From: Cryptomeria japonica
Lineage: Eukaryota > Streptophyta > Pinopsida > Cupressales > Cupressaceae
DNA: 64,000 nt
Direction of reading: 5' to 3'
NCBI RefSeq assembly: GCF_030272615.1
Contig: NC_081405.1
Coordinates: forward strand, 606,034,677-606,098,676
Within the stretch, counting starts at the first letter, position 1. Every line of letters starts with the position of its first letter. The position numbers and the translations under genes are program-made. Below the pieces are notes generated by a model. It was not told the origin of the DNA and did not search any database. It saw nothing but the letters and a program-made list of their open reading frames with translations. This document shows positions 34,117-46,009 of the stretch, in pieces.

Positions 34117-34990
34117 TTGAATATCAATCCCCCTAGTTTGAATGTGATAGAAGTTAATGATATTCAATTAAGGAATCAAAATATTCCATCAAAAGATGAT
34201 ACCAAGAAGAATGAAAAGATAGAAGAAACAAAGGAGGAAGAACATAAATATGATAAAGAGAAGGAACTGACTAGTGAAGCCCCATATCCAAAACATTTGG
34301 ACATACTAAATAAAGCGCCTGATTCCTCCTGATCTAATCATATCAAAATGGAAGATTCAACACTTCTTTGGGAGTTGAAAAAAAACAATATAAAAATTCC
34401 TTTGTTGCAAGCTATCAAGGATATTCCTGAAATAAATCAACTTATCAAGTCACTCTATGTAAAGACACCTGGAAGGAAACATAAATTTCCACCCACAATA
34501 CATGTAGGAACTAAACTTACCGATGTTCTATCAGGAAGGTTTCTTCTTCAAACATATAGTGATCCTGGGAGTCCCATGATTACCTTTAGAATAGGGGAAA
34601 TTGAAATACCTATTGTGTTAATTGATTTAGGAGCAACCATAAACATTATTACTCTACATAAGGTAGAGATGTTAGGTAGGACTAAAGTTCAACCAACAAC
34701 AACTGTACTTCAGTTAGTAGATTAGTCTACTGCTAAACCTAAAGGTGTTATGAAAAATGTCATAGTCACTATTGACAATTGGGATTATCCAATGGATTTT
34801 CTGGTGCTTAAGGCTTGAAAAAGGGCATTAGGATATTCAGTCATACTAGGAAGACCTTGGTTAGCAGCTGTAGCAACACTAATAGATTACAGACTTAAGA
34901 AGACCTTGGTTAGAAACTGGAACACCACTAATAGATTGTAGATCTGGTAGTATGACCATTTCCAATGGTCAAAAGTAGAAGAAATTAACA
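34117..34990 (+). pseudogene. Athila-like protease region
   Basis: 34117-34332 is a Lys/Glu-rich linker. 34348-34725 contains KIPLLQAIKDIP, HVGTKLTDVLSG and the protease site LIDLGATINI; the D-L-G-A form is usual in this lineage. TAG at 34723-34725 ends that ORF and TGA at 34816-34818 breaks the continuation. The later VILGRPWLA motif (34840-34870) is followed by a 49-bp imperfect tandem duplication (34851 and 34900) that repeats this motif's coding sequence. Confidence 0.8.
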
Positions 34991-35429
34991 TTGTATCCTC
35001 CAACAAAACCAACAATTCATTCTAGTACTCAACATTGGATTGATGATGATATGGATTCAGAATGAGATGGAGTTGTTGAATTAGCCATGGTCACTTTGAT
35101 TGAACATATTGAAGAGTATGAGGAATATGTAGAGAAGGAAAAAAAATGGGATAAGAGAGGACTTAATGAAGAAACAAGGAAAATTATTTTCAAAACGAAG
35201 GTAAGAGGGGAAGCCACAATGAAATCCTATGTCATAATAGTCTGCACCCTTGTCCTCTTAATACACTTATTGAAGATCCAATTGAAGGGAAAAATAATAT
35301 GAAAGAAATTTTAATTTCAATAGACAAACCTCTCTTCATTAATTCATCTTTTCCTTTGAAACAAGAGGAAAAGTTAAAACTTACTTTGGAGAAACCTACA
35401 TAGGCATTTTCTTGGGAATATACAAACAT

Positions 35430-36800
35430 GAGAGGAATACATCCTTCAATTTGTACACATCACATCTACACTAAGGATGTCAAGCCTGTGAGACAAGGAC
35501 AAAGGTGAATCAATCAAGCTTTGAGGGATTTTGTTAAAATTGAAATAGAAAAACTACTACAAGTAGGGTTTATCTACCCATTTTTTGATAGTCAATGGGT
35601 TTCACCATTGGTTATTGTGCCTAAAAAATAATGAAAAGTGGTGCATTTGTGTTGATTATAGGAAGTTGATCAAGGCCACTAAAAAGGATTATTATCCTTT
35701 ACCCTTCATTGATTAGGTTCTTGATAACCTAGCTGGTAGTAATTATTTCTCTTTCCGGGATGGTTTTAGTGGCTATAATCAAATACAAGTGGCCCTAGAG
35801 GATCAAGATAAGATAACATTTATATGTCCTTGGAGAACTTTTGCATATAGAATCCTACCATTTGGACTTTGTAATGCACTTGCCACTTTTCAAAGAGCTA
35901 TTTTAGCCATTTTTGTTGACTTAACTACTTCATGTGTAGAAGTTTATATGGATGATTTCATGGTACATGGGAAAACATATGATGAGGAATTATAAAGTTT
36001 GAACAAAGTGTTACAGAGATGCAAAGATCATAGGTTATCTCTTCATCATGAAAAATGATCTCTCATGATGATAGAAGGGATTGTGTTAGGACACCATATC
36101 TCCAAGGAAGGCATTAAATTAGATCCAAAAAAATGGAATTTATCCAACAAATTGAGGTTCCAAAAACTCAAACTGATGTTAGAAGTTTTCTTAGACATGC
36201 AAGTTACTATAGAAGATTCATTGAGGGATTCAGTAGAATTGTTGAACCATTGTTTACATTGCTAAAAAAGGATTCAAAATTTCTATGGACAAATGATTGT
36301 CAAAAATAATTTAAAACTATAAAACATACTTTGACTACCTCACCGATAATCAAGGGACCCGTTTGGGGAGTACCATTCCATATACATGCAGATGCATCCA
36401 ACTTTTTTATTGGGGCAAACTTGGGACAAAAAGATGAGAATGCAATAATGCATGCTATATATAACATCAGTAAGAACTTGAGTCCAACTGAGAGAAAGTA
36501 TACAATTGAAAAGGAATTTTTAGTTGTTGTGTATGCAATAAACAAATTTAGGCATTATATTGTTGGATATAATTTTTTAATTCATATAGATCATGCAGCC
36601 ATTCATTATTTGATGAATAAAGCTTTTGTAGGAGGTCGAATAATAATATGGTTGTTACTTCTGCAAGAATTTGATATAATCATTGTGAATAAACCAGGGA
36701 AGGAGAATGTTGTAGCTGATTTCCTCTCAAGAATGGTTTTGCAAGGAAATAATGAACCAGTGAATGATACTTTTCTAGATGAATACTTGTTTGCCATTTC
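35430..36800 (+). pseudogene. Athila-like reverse transcriptase and RNase H
   Basis: RT blocks in order are: GFIYPFFDSQWVSPLVIVPKK (35560-35628) followed by a frameshift; CVDYRKLIKATKKDYYPLPF; GYNQIQVALEDQDKITF; PFGLCNALATFQRAI; and the intact catalytic YMDDFMVHG (about 35946). RNase H follows (36331-36740): FHIHADASNF, TIEKEFLVVVYAINKFRHY and HIDHAAIHYL, with its D, E and D present. The RT-RNase H connection has stops near 35993, 36058 and 36262. It would copy the element RNA if repaired; as it stands it is inactive. Confidence 0.88.
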
Positions 36801-36999
36801 GGTACAGTCACCTTGGTTTGCTAATATTGAAAATTATCTTGTAATAGGGAAGTGCCCAAATCATTTTAATCCTAAGAAAAAGAAAAGATTAATTCATGAA
36901 AGTTGTAGATTTCAATGGATTGATGATCTTTGTAGATTTCCATGGATTGATGATCTTTTGTTTAAAATGTGCCTTGATCATGTTCTTTGCAGATGTGTG

Positions 37000-38150
37000 C
37001 AATAAATTGATGTTTATGACATTGTTCATGCATGTCATAATGATCCAGAAGGAGGACATTATTCAATTATCAGAAGAGTCCCTTAAGATCCTGGAAGTAG
37101 GCTAATTTTGGCCTTCCATGACTAGAGATGTTTCATTTTATGTGAAACATTATGATGAATGCCAATGCATGGGGAGACCAACAACAACAATGGAGATGCC
37201 AATTCAACTATAGATATTCTTGGAGCCATTTGAAAATTGGGGAATTGAATTTGTGGGACCTATTGATCCTTCTTCCAAAGGATATCACTACATTTTGGTT
37301 TGTATGAATTATGTGACAAAGTGGACCGAAGTGAAGGCATTGCCAGTAGCAAGAGAGGATAAAGTAGCTAAATTTCTATATACACACATTCTACAGAGAT
37401 TTGGTGCACCTAGGGAGATAGTATCATATCAAGGACCATAGTTCATATCTTCTGTGATGGAGGCTTCCATGCACAAGTACATAATGACACACCAAAAGTC
37501 TTCACCATATCACCCACAAGCAAATGGTAAAGTTGAAGTCACCAATCATGAATTGGAAAATATAATAACAAAGACTATCTTACTGAGGAAATCAGATTGA
37601 TCAGATAGATTGGACGAGGTAGTATGGGCATATAATACATCTTCGAAAACTACCACAATATTTTCTCCATATGAATTGGTGTATGGGAAAACTCCTGTTA
37701 TGCCATTTGAATTTGAATTGAGAACAACATGGGATGTTGGAATTGATCTGTCCAAAGAAGAGAAGGCCATAATTTTGTAGTTAAATAGATTGGATTAAAT
37801 AAGAGTGGAAGCTCTAAAGCATACAATATTAATTCAAAGTCAGAGGAAGTTATGGAATGACAAACATATTCTCTCTAGACAGTTCAAAAAGGGAGACTGG
37901 GCACTATTATTTGATTCTCAGTTCCAAGAATTTAAATAAAAATTTCATACAAGATGGTTGGGACCTTATGAAATGAGTCAAGTTTATGATAATGGTGCAA
38001 TTCAATTAGTGCCTATTGATGGTGAAAGAAGAGCTATGTTGGTTAATGGTCATCGTCTCAAGTTATATCACAAACCAACATCCAAAGAAGAATTCCTTTT
38101 TGAGCTATAGTCTAGGATTGAACACATCATGGAGGACATCACTTCTGTGA
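37000..38150 (+). pseudogene. Athila-like integrase, catalytic residues lost
   Basis: A zinc-finger remnant (VHACHNDPEGGHYS in a shifted frame, about 37025) precedes the core ORF 37220-37441. The first catalytic position reads WGIEFVGPI (D to E) and the second IVSYQGP (D to Y). The E-helix region ANGKVEVTN follows at about 37525. The C-terminus has RWLGPYEMSQVYDNGAI and MLVNGHRLKLYH (to about 38090). Stops at 37439-37441 and several later positions break the frame. Confidence 0.87.
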
Positions 38151-38201
38151 TCAGGTCCAGTTCTGAATGATTCCAACAAAAAAACATAATAAAGGAGATA
38201 A

Positions 38202-38352
38202 ATTGAAAACCAGAAATGGTGGTTTATATCCAAAAAAAAAAAAAATCGGGGAAGATTGAAAACCAGATATGGTGGTCCACCTCAGGAGTGAATTGAAAAC
38301 CAAAAATGGTGATTCATACCTAAGGGAAAAGTTAAAAACCAAAAATGATGGC
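38202..38352 (+). repeat. four short repeats of an ATTGAAAACCAGAAATGGT word
   Basis: Copies at 38202, 38255, 38292 and 38331 (the last diverged) are spaced 37-53 bp apart, just after the integrase stop. In one frame they encode a repeated LKTKNGD/LKTKNDG peptide. An A-run splits the first two. Confidence 0.75.
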
Positions 38353-38784
38353 TTTTCTTGGATCAACTATAGTTTTCTCTTGATGACTCCTAATGGCTCT
38401 CAATTTTCTAGAAATAAATCTTTTACTAGAACAATGCTCCTTTTGCTCTTGATAGTTCCCGATGCTGAAAGTTTTGAAGAATATTTAATTATTTAATGTT
38501 TACTTGGTCCATGCAAAAAGAGCCTAGATTAACTCTTGATCAACTTGTCAGTTTTACTAATAAATTTATATTCCTAATGACTCTTGATCAATGTGCTGCT
38601 TTTCTTTAGTAGCAAAATGATCATTTCTGCATGATGGCCCCTGATCAGCATGCATTAAATGTTAAAAGGTAAACATTTATCATGGGTATTATTTTAGAAA
38701 TATTATTTTCTAATTTTATGGATATAATTTCTAATTTTATGGATATAAAAGTAGGAAATATTGCCAACAACAATGGAGGAAAAT
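38353..38784 (+). other. spacer between pol and the env-like region, no clear gene
   Basis: It has no recognised domain. It includes a short tandem duplication of TTTCTAATTTTATGGATATAA near 38708-38745. This part of Athila elements is normally non-coding. Confidence 0.5.
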
Positions 38785-40092
38785 TGATAGGGGGGGTGAT
38801 TAAGTTTTCATCGAATTATAAAATTTAAGCACAATCTTAGATCAGATCAACTGCAACAAGAATAAAGATATAGAAAATAACAACACACAACACTAAGATT
38901 TTTGATGTGGAAAACTCAGTTTAGGAAAAAACCACGGTGGGAACCTACCCACAATAAGATGATACTCTGCAGTAGTATGTGTAAATATTACAATGGGGAA
39001 TGCACATGCATTCAGGCACACTACCTAGAGCTCACTGATCAAAATATGATGAACCAGAAGGCTCCAAACCTCAAGTAAGGTTCACTACCTTACAATAATG
39101 TTAAGACTACAATCCATATTACATGAACTACAAAGATAACATCTGCTAATGCTTGATGATAGTTCTGGTTAAGCTCATTTGTCTGTCTTACAACAATCTC
39201 TGCTCTATACACCATACTGAAGGATAAATTTTCTTATACGCACATACACCACTCTATGATAATGTAGAAACAACATCGACACCCAAACTACATGAATATA
39301 ATACCTATTTATATAAATCATCAACCTTGATTACAAGGTCGACCAAACCCTCAACCCTTAATTACAAAATTACATCACATGATACATAGATCAACCACCA
39401 GACCAATATAATGCCATAGATGACATAGCATGGACCTAAAGAAAATCTCAAAATACACATCACCACTGAAAATCTTGCCAAGATCAACCACAACATGCTA
39501 CACCACCAAAAATATCACATAACATGAAGAATATCATCCAATCGACATAATCACCAGTATCGTGCACAAGGATCAATAAAAACCAGCAAAACAAATAGGA
39601 CATGATCAGGAAAAACCAAAAATCACATTATAACCATCCTAAATAGCTGCACCAACACCACTTAATCAAATATTCATCGATCAACACACTAACACACAAG
39701 AACACTTAACAACAACAATTCAGACTAGAAATATAACTTGCAGAGCACCAAATCATGAACCATCTGAAATGTAGATACATATGAACATCTAAAACATTTT
39801 CCCGAATTTGTAGCCAAAGATGTAATCATACCAAAGCACAAAAGATCAAATATCAAAACACTGCAATACTAAACACAAAAGAACAATCTTCATACCAGAA
39901 TCCACAACTCAACCAAATCACCTCATACCATCATAGAATCAATAGAGAATCAGATATCTATAGTTGATTCAACATCCCAAATAGATAAACCAACTAGATC
40001 AACTCAATGCAATACCAAAATACTAGAAAAATTCTCTGCAACACCAAAATATAGGAATATGTTGACATCAATGACAACAACATATCCTAACA
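38785..40092 (-). mobile_element. solo LTR (SIRE-like type) inside the Athila-like unit
   Basis: On the minus strand it runs from TGTTAGGATA to CCTATCA, 1308 bp, with the G-run next to the TATCA end. It shares the TTGTCATTGATGTCAA word near its start and the GGAAAAAACCACGGTGGGA block at about 38923 with the other LTRs of this type. The flanks (AAAAT and ATAGC) do not match, so the target duplication has decayed or the ends are a few bases off. Confidence 0.75.
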
Positions 40093-40486
40093 ATAGCAAT
40101 ATCCAATAGGAAATAGTAGATTTTGGTTGTATGAAGTTTCCGCTAGCATTTTAACCATATTAATATTATGTTAAAAAATATTAGATGAAGAGATAAAGGA
40201 TGAGTTGGAATGACGTCATTTGTCATTTCAAATTCTAAAAAGTAATGATTATGGTGATTAACACACATATTAGAGTCGTAGCCAACTCAACAAATCTTGA
40301 AGTAAAGTACAACATAATGGTAGGTGGATCGTGCAAAATTAGTATGAAGTTAATGAAAAATGTTTGTGTAATTAATACACATCCTGAACATATCTTTTAT
40401 CTCTCATGAAATATTTTTCATTCTATATTTTGTAAGCTAAAGCTAATTTGCAGAGGTTGAAGCAAAAAACTTTCAGTAAAGAGAAA

Positions 40487-43228
40487 ATGGGAAACAAAAG
40501 AATTACTAAGCCAAAAAATTTCAGTTTAGTCCTAGAAACTAAAAGATTGTTAGAGCAAGTGGGTTGGCTGAGGTTTGTTAAAATATATGAAGGGTTTGCG
40601 CCAAAAAATGTAGAGTAATTTGTGAAAATTTTTCATGTTAATTTTACTAGAGTAGGAGTGGAGCTAATTGAAGTAACATCCCAAGTTATAAGTGAACTCT
40701 TGAGAATTCCCGTTGAAGGGGAGTTGATAAACAAAGGCCATACTAATTTTGATGAAGTGATCAGTTTATTCTATAAAGGAAATGAGAAGCAACCTGAATT
40801 GCACATACACAAAGGTATTACTAAAGGGGTGAATAGAAGTAGCTTGGAGGAGCCATGGAAAACAATAGTGCTTTGGCTCATGAAATTTTTCATCTGTGAA
40901 GGGCAATATGGTACAGTGTTAGGCCTAGGCATGCGACTCCTAATCCATTTAAGGTATGCAAACACCAGATTGGAAGCTCAAGTTAATCTTCCTTTCCTAT
41001 TTTCACACATTTCATCTATGACAGCTAGGGTAAAAGAAAAAGATGGCCATATAAAATACCCTAGTTTAATTCATCTTATTGAAAAACATCATTTCTTAAA
41101 AAAGGAATTAGGGAAAGAACAATGGTTAAATTTTTTTTCCTCACCTATCAGAAAGGTAAAGAAGGGGCCCATGTTGAAAAGCTTGAAAATAGAAAAAGGG
41201 GAACCCTCAAGTAAGAAAAAAAAGAGAGCAGATAAGGCGACATAAATCATGAAAGAGGGCCCATCACAGAAAAAGAGAAAAATAGAAAGTGAAGATTCCC
41301 AACCCTCTAGAGTTACTCGTATCTCTACCCAAAAAATCAGTAGGGAAGAAACTAGAGAAGAATCTAACACTCCTTTTGACACCATTAGGATTCCTGATGA
41401 CCCCTCCATTGCAGGACCTAATGAGCCTGTCCAGCAGATTCTCATTCAAAATAACCCTGACACACTTTTTGCTGATAATGTTTCCCCTATGTCAACTCAA
41501 CCTGATCAACCGAGTGTTGATAATGTGCCATTCAAAGAATAAGAGATTGAGAAAATTGCTAAACCATCCTCACCCAAAATAATTACTATTGCTGATTAAT
41601 ATTCAGAGCACATTGAAATTAAGCAATTTCCTCATTCTTCTACACCCTCAGGAGTAGATATTGAAATATTGGAAGCCTTTGAAGAATTTGATGTTACTCA
41701 AACCTATTTATCTACTCCCCATGATTTTGAAGAAGGGAGGGAAAAGAGATACTAGTTGAAGAAGAAATTCCCCATGGTATAAATAAAGGAAGAGAAAAAG
41801 AAGATGAAGAATTGGTCAAAGAAATGATGTTGTCCCGTGTTGAAGTAGAGCTTTATGAAGCTCATAAGAAAATGAATTTCCTGGAAGAAATTTTGAAGCA
41901 AAAAGATGAAGAAATAAGAAGTGCCACTTTGAAAATGGAGGAAACATAGAAAGTTGTAGCTAAAAGAGAGGAAAATTAGAACAAACAAATAGAAGAAACA
42001 GAGGAAGCATTGAATCAGGCCACTGCTCAAGTATTACAAGGTAATGAGCAGATAAGAAAGTTAAAAGAAGAGTTGGCAATAAAAGAACATGAAATAAGGA
42101 ATAAAAAACTATCAACTTCTTCCCAATGAACTTCACTTCCTTTGGAGCTTTCTCTACTCATTGGAAAAATTAAATAAGAAAATTTTGAGAGGAATTAAAA
42201 GCCACTAGCTCCTACTCAAGGAACTTCAACCTCATTTGAAATTCCTTGGGACCTTTCTTTCCTCATTGAAAAAATTAAACAAGAAAATACTGAGTTGTTA
42301 AAACAACTGGAAGAAAAAAAGGACCAGAAAAATAAGGCAATTCAATGAGTAGAGCAAATTGCATAGCTTTCATCAACTTTACTAGCACTAAGAAAACCTT
42401 TTGGGTTGTACTCTCTGTTTCTCTGGGAAAGATTCGTTCAATGGAAAATCAATCACTTGGTGTTAGACAGGAAGGTGGATTATGAGGATGATGATGATTT
42501 TCTTGAGGATTTCTATAGAAGTCACCCTCTTTATTAGAATCTAATGTGTGAATTCTTCTTGCATGGATTTCTTTTTGGTTATTATTACTAGTCTTTTTTG
42601 AACATTTATGTTGAGGATGTTCACGTTAGAGCATTTGTGTCTCTGCTACAGAATCAAGTAGAATGGGAGGATAGGTTGAAGTAGTACAAAGGTCAAAAAA
42701 ATAGATTAGGCCTCCCAATTAGAAATGAGACACCAAACTTCTCAGTTTTCAGGTCAAAGTTCATCTCCATTGCACAACTTTAGCAGGTACAACCCACTTA
42801 CAATAGGACTTTGATTGCCAGTATAAGAGCATTATGAGATGTTCAAAACCAACTACCCTATCGGGCATGGAAAGCATCCAGAACCAGGTATAATACCATT
42901 CAAGTTCCATTAAGAAGGAGGGAACCTATTTTCCCTACAAACATTTCCTGGAGTCTTAATAGGGTAAGGCTAGTCATACAGATTATAGAGGATCAGGATA
43001 TAAAATGTGTTGGAATGAAGTTTAGACCTCCATTAATCCTCATGCCTGTGCCACAGTTGGATGTGTCAAACAATTTTGCAAGGGCATATTTAAAAGAATG
43101 GACATAGGATGTAGAATAGTGGAATGAATATGTACCCCCTCGAAAATATCAACAACATAATTTCAATAGTCTAGATCTAGTCTTATGGATTGAAAGGCAA
43201 AATAGAAATACACTAGATCAACCATGAG
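40487..43228 (+). pseudogene. Athila env-like ORF (plant-transposon-protein domain plus coiled coil)
   Basis: From ATG at 40487 one frame runs to 41540 with TAA at 40616-40618 and 41243-41245. The longest clean piece is 40622-41245. It contains HVNFTRVGVELIEV, LLRIPVEGELINKGH and EPWKTIVLWLMKFFI, the pattern of the domain in Athila ORFs downstream of pol often annotated as 'putative plant transposon protein'. A Lys-rich segment follows, then an acidic coiled coil (about 41760-42110) and a tail with WERFVQWKINHLVLDRKVDY and FRPPLILMPVPQLD. Although called env-like by position, no signal peptide or membrane segment is evident. A TTTGCAG upstream at about 40452 could be a splice acceptor. Confidence 0.7.
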
Positions 43229-43243
43229 GACATGGTTCAAGAT

Positions 43244-43255
43244 AGGAGGGGGATA
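43244..43255 (+). other. polypurine tract of the first Athila-like unit
   Basis: AGGAGGGGGATA immediately precedes LTR B, six bases before TGAGTACACC. It shows that LTR B is the 3' LTR of the upstream unit. Confidence 0.8.
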
Positions 43256-43260
43256 AATAA

Positions 43261-45933
43261 TGAGTACACCATCATGAAACTTTTAATCATACCTTATACT
43301 TAAAATTTTAATGTTTTATGGACTAATATGCCTGGTAACATACTTAAATGCATGCATGTTTACTCTTTTCTTCTATTATATGCTACTTGTTAGGGAAAAT
43401 ATTATAAATTAGTATTTTTAATTAAATTTTTTACTTTCTACTTGTATGCACAAATGGATGGTTAAATGATCAAAATAGTATTTGAAGAGGGGAAAAAGAC
43501 CTGTGAGGTGGATTAGTTAACAAGCATGCAAATCAAACATATAATCATACAAAATTGAAAGACATAATTTGAAATGCTTAAAACAAGAATAAGAATGCAT
43601 ATACCTCACAAACCTTATACCTTCTCCTTCAGATGGAGCTTGATGAAGTGAAGGCACCCTTGGATGATGCTCCACTTGATGTGCTCCTCTTGCTTGCTTG
43701 ATGTGGATGGCTCTCCAATGTTGTGCACAAATGAGATAAATCTTGGAGGATGATGGAAATGAGATGATTAAGTGTGGATGTAGGATGATTTTGACATGAT
43801 AAGGATGCTAAAATGATTTTCCTAGGCTCAAAAGGGCAGCATAAGATTACTGAACTTGGAGATGAAAAATGAAGGGATGGCATCCTCAATTTATAGAAAG
43901 AGGAGAGAAAAAATGGATGGCTAGGATGGATTCAAGATAAAGGGCTAGGATTGCTTGTGAGCTGCCACAAGGCCCAAGAGAGGGTGTGGAGACCAAGAGA
44001 TAGGCCTTAAAGGCATTTCTTGTCTCCACACTCCTCAAGGTGCATTGGGAAGACTTCCCAAGGTACCTTGAGAAGAGAAAAGTGCATTGGGAAGACTTCC
44101 CAATGTGCCTTGAGAGGAGATGCCTAGAGGATTGTGAGATTTTGAAAATCTCACATTCACCTAGGAAAAGAGCATTAAAATCTAGTGGTTGGATGGAAGG
44201 GACAAGGAGTTGACTTCATGGCTAATCATGATGATTAGCCATTAGCAACTCATTAGGAGGAGGATTAGAGGAAATGTTAGGTGGGATTATGATTTGTAGG
44301 AGGATTTGACTAGGAGAGAGAATGAGTGGAGGGAATTAAAAATTAGAAGAATAAGGTTAAGTTAGTTTAGGGAGTTTCTAGAAGACTTTATTAGGTTAAT
44401 GATGAATTAAGAAGATGGTTTGTAGGAATCATGTGGGTTAACAAATTAATTGAAATTAATTAGCCAAGAGGAAGATTTGCGAGGATTTAATCTTTTAGAA
44501 GAATAAAGAAAGGGATTGATTTATTAAATAAATCAGTCACATACTATAGTGACAATATTAATTATATTTAATTAATATTGAGGAGAATTTGAATTAACAT
44601 AATTAATTAAATAATTATGTGAGGAATTAAAAGTAATTAAAAATAATTACTTTTAGGTGTCCACAATATCAATATGTTATGTTTTATCTTTATAAATGCA
44701 TTGTTGAATGTGTTTTAAGTTAACAAGTAGGCCAGTCTAGTTCGGTTGCCATGAATTTGATGATAACCCTTGATCATTCCATATAGAAGATCCCCTTGAT
44801 CTTATCTAGACATAGTTTCTCGGCTGTCTCTGAGAACTTTAACTTCTCTCTAGAATTATTTAATTTTATGCTAAGTCTTCTTAAGTTTGGTTTTGTAATT
44901 GTTATTCCACTTTAAGTGGGTAGCCTTAGTTTGAATTTGAATAAAGGATATGTATAAATATCCCCTCGCTTTCTTCAAGAAAGATAGTTAGAAATAGACA
45001 ACAATTCAATAAGTTAGCCAACAATAAAGTCTCATATTTTGTAACATGTTTTACTTCATTTTGAAAGTATATTTCAATAAAAATCAAAAGTTGATCTAAG
45101 AATTCCCATGTTTCAGATCTCACTAGAGGAAGAGAAGGGCCCGCTCGACCAAAGGGAGGTGTTTCTTGCATTATTTCTTTTGCATTTTTAGTTATGTGCA
45201 TTAAAGTTGATTTCATTCTGTTGAGTTTACATGATGGAAAATTTTGAGTAACTAGGAATCTGATTACAAAAGTTTTAGTTATCCATTCCTCATGTAGATG
45301 ATATTTTGGTAGGTGAATGTTAAGAAGTTTCAGTTTTAACCTTTGTTTAATTCCTTTTTAGTAAATGCAATCTGTTTCTGTGATAGTTATCAAGATAATG
45401 AATTTGGAATTAAGAAAAGAGGTAAAACATTGTTAGATTAACTCATGGAATTTAGTGGCTTTCATGTTTGTTAGATTAGATTTCATTTCCTACACTCATA
45501 ATATAGGTTTCATTTCTTGCAAATGTAAAATAGGTTAATTTCTCAACCTTTAATGATAGATTTGAATTCATAGGAAATTATAAGTTATTCAAGTTTTTGA
45601 TAAGATAACTCCATGGTTAAATCTTAAATTTGTTCTATTCAAACTCTTGATGTCAAATCTGAATCCTTGCTAGGGTAGTTTAGTTTTGTTAATTTATGTT
45701 TGAAAAGTGTCTTTTAGTTTGAAAACTAAGTCACAAGAGAGAGCTCCCGACTGCTCCTGACATCTCCTGAAGGAGCATGATCCAACCAAAGTCACTATTT
45801 TATAGTGCAAAAGCCTTAAAAACTAAATATCCCCTTATCGCAAACAACTTTTAGATACACCCTAGTTCGATAATTAAAAAAGTTTAAATAGTGCAAGTTG
45901 TGACATCAACAACCTTGCCCACCTTGCCCACCA
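43261..45933 (+). mobile_element. LTR B, shared between the two Athila-like units
   Basis: It starts TGAGTACACCATC and ends GCCCACCA, aligned with LTR A. It is interrupted by a 1183-bp insert (43483-44665). A CCTTGCCCA word is tandemly doubled at its 3' end. It is flanked by a polypurine tract on the left and a PBS on the right, so it functions in both units. Confidence 0.87.
43483..44665 (-). mobile_element. solo LTR of another family inside LTR B
   Basis: LTR A alignment stops at 43482 and resumes at 44666. The insert reads TGTGGACACC...CCTCTTCA on the minus strand, i.e. TG...CA termini. The flanks are GTATT and ATATC, while LTR A has GTATC at the site, so each copy of a GTATC duplication has one transition. 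Its 5' part is rich in TAATTAA words. It has no ORF of note. Confidence 0.72.
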
Positions 45934-45937
45934 TTTT

Positions 45938-45955
45938 TGGCGCTGTTGCCAGGGA
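45938..45955 (+). other. primer-binding site of the second Athila-like unit
   Basis: TGGCGCTGTTGCCAGGGA follows LTR B by four bases. It differs from the canonical tRNA-Asp-type site I recall for Athila/Tat by only two transitions. Confidence 0.85.
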
Positions 45956-46009
45956 AAACTTAAAAAGATCTGGTTATTAGAGTTAGAACTTTAGTGTTGA
46001 TAAGGGACA

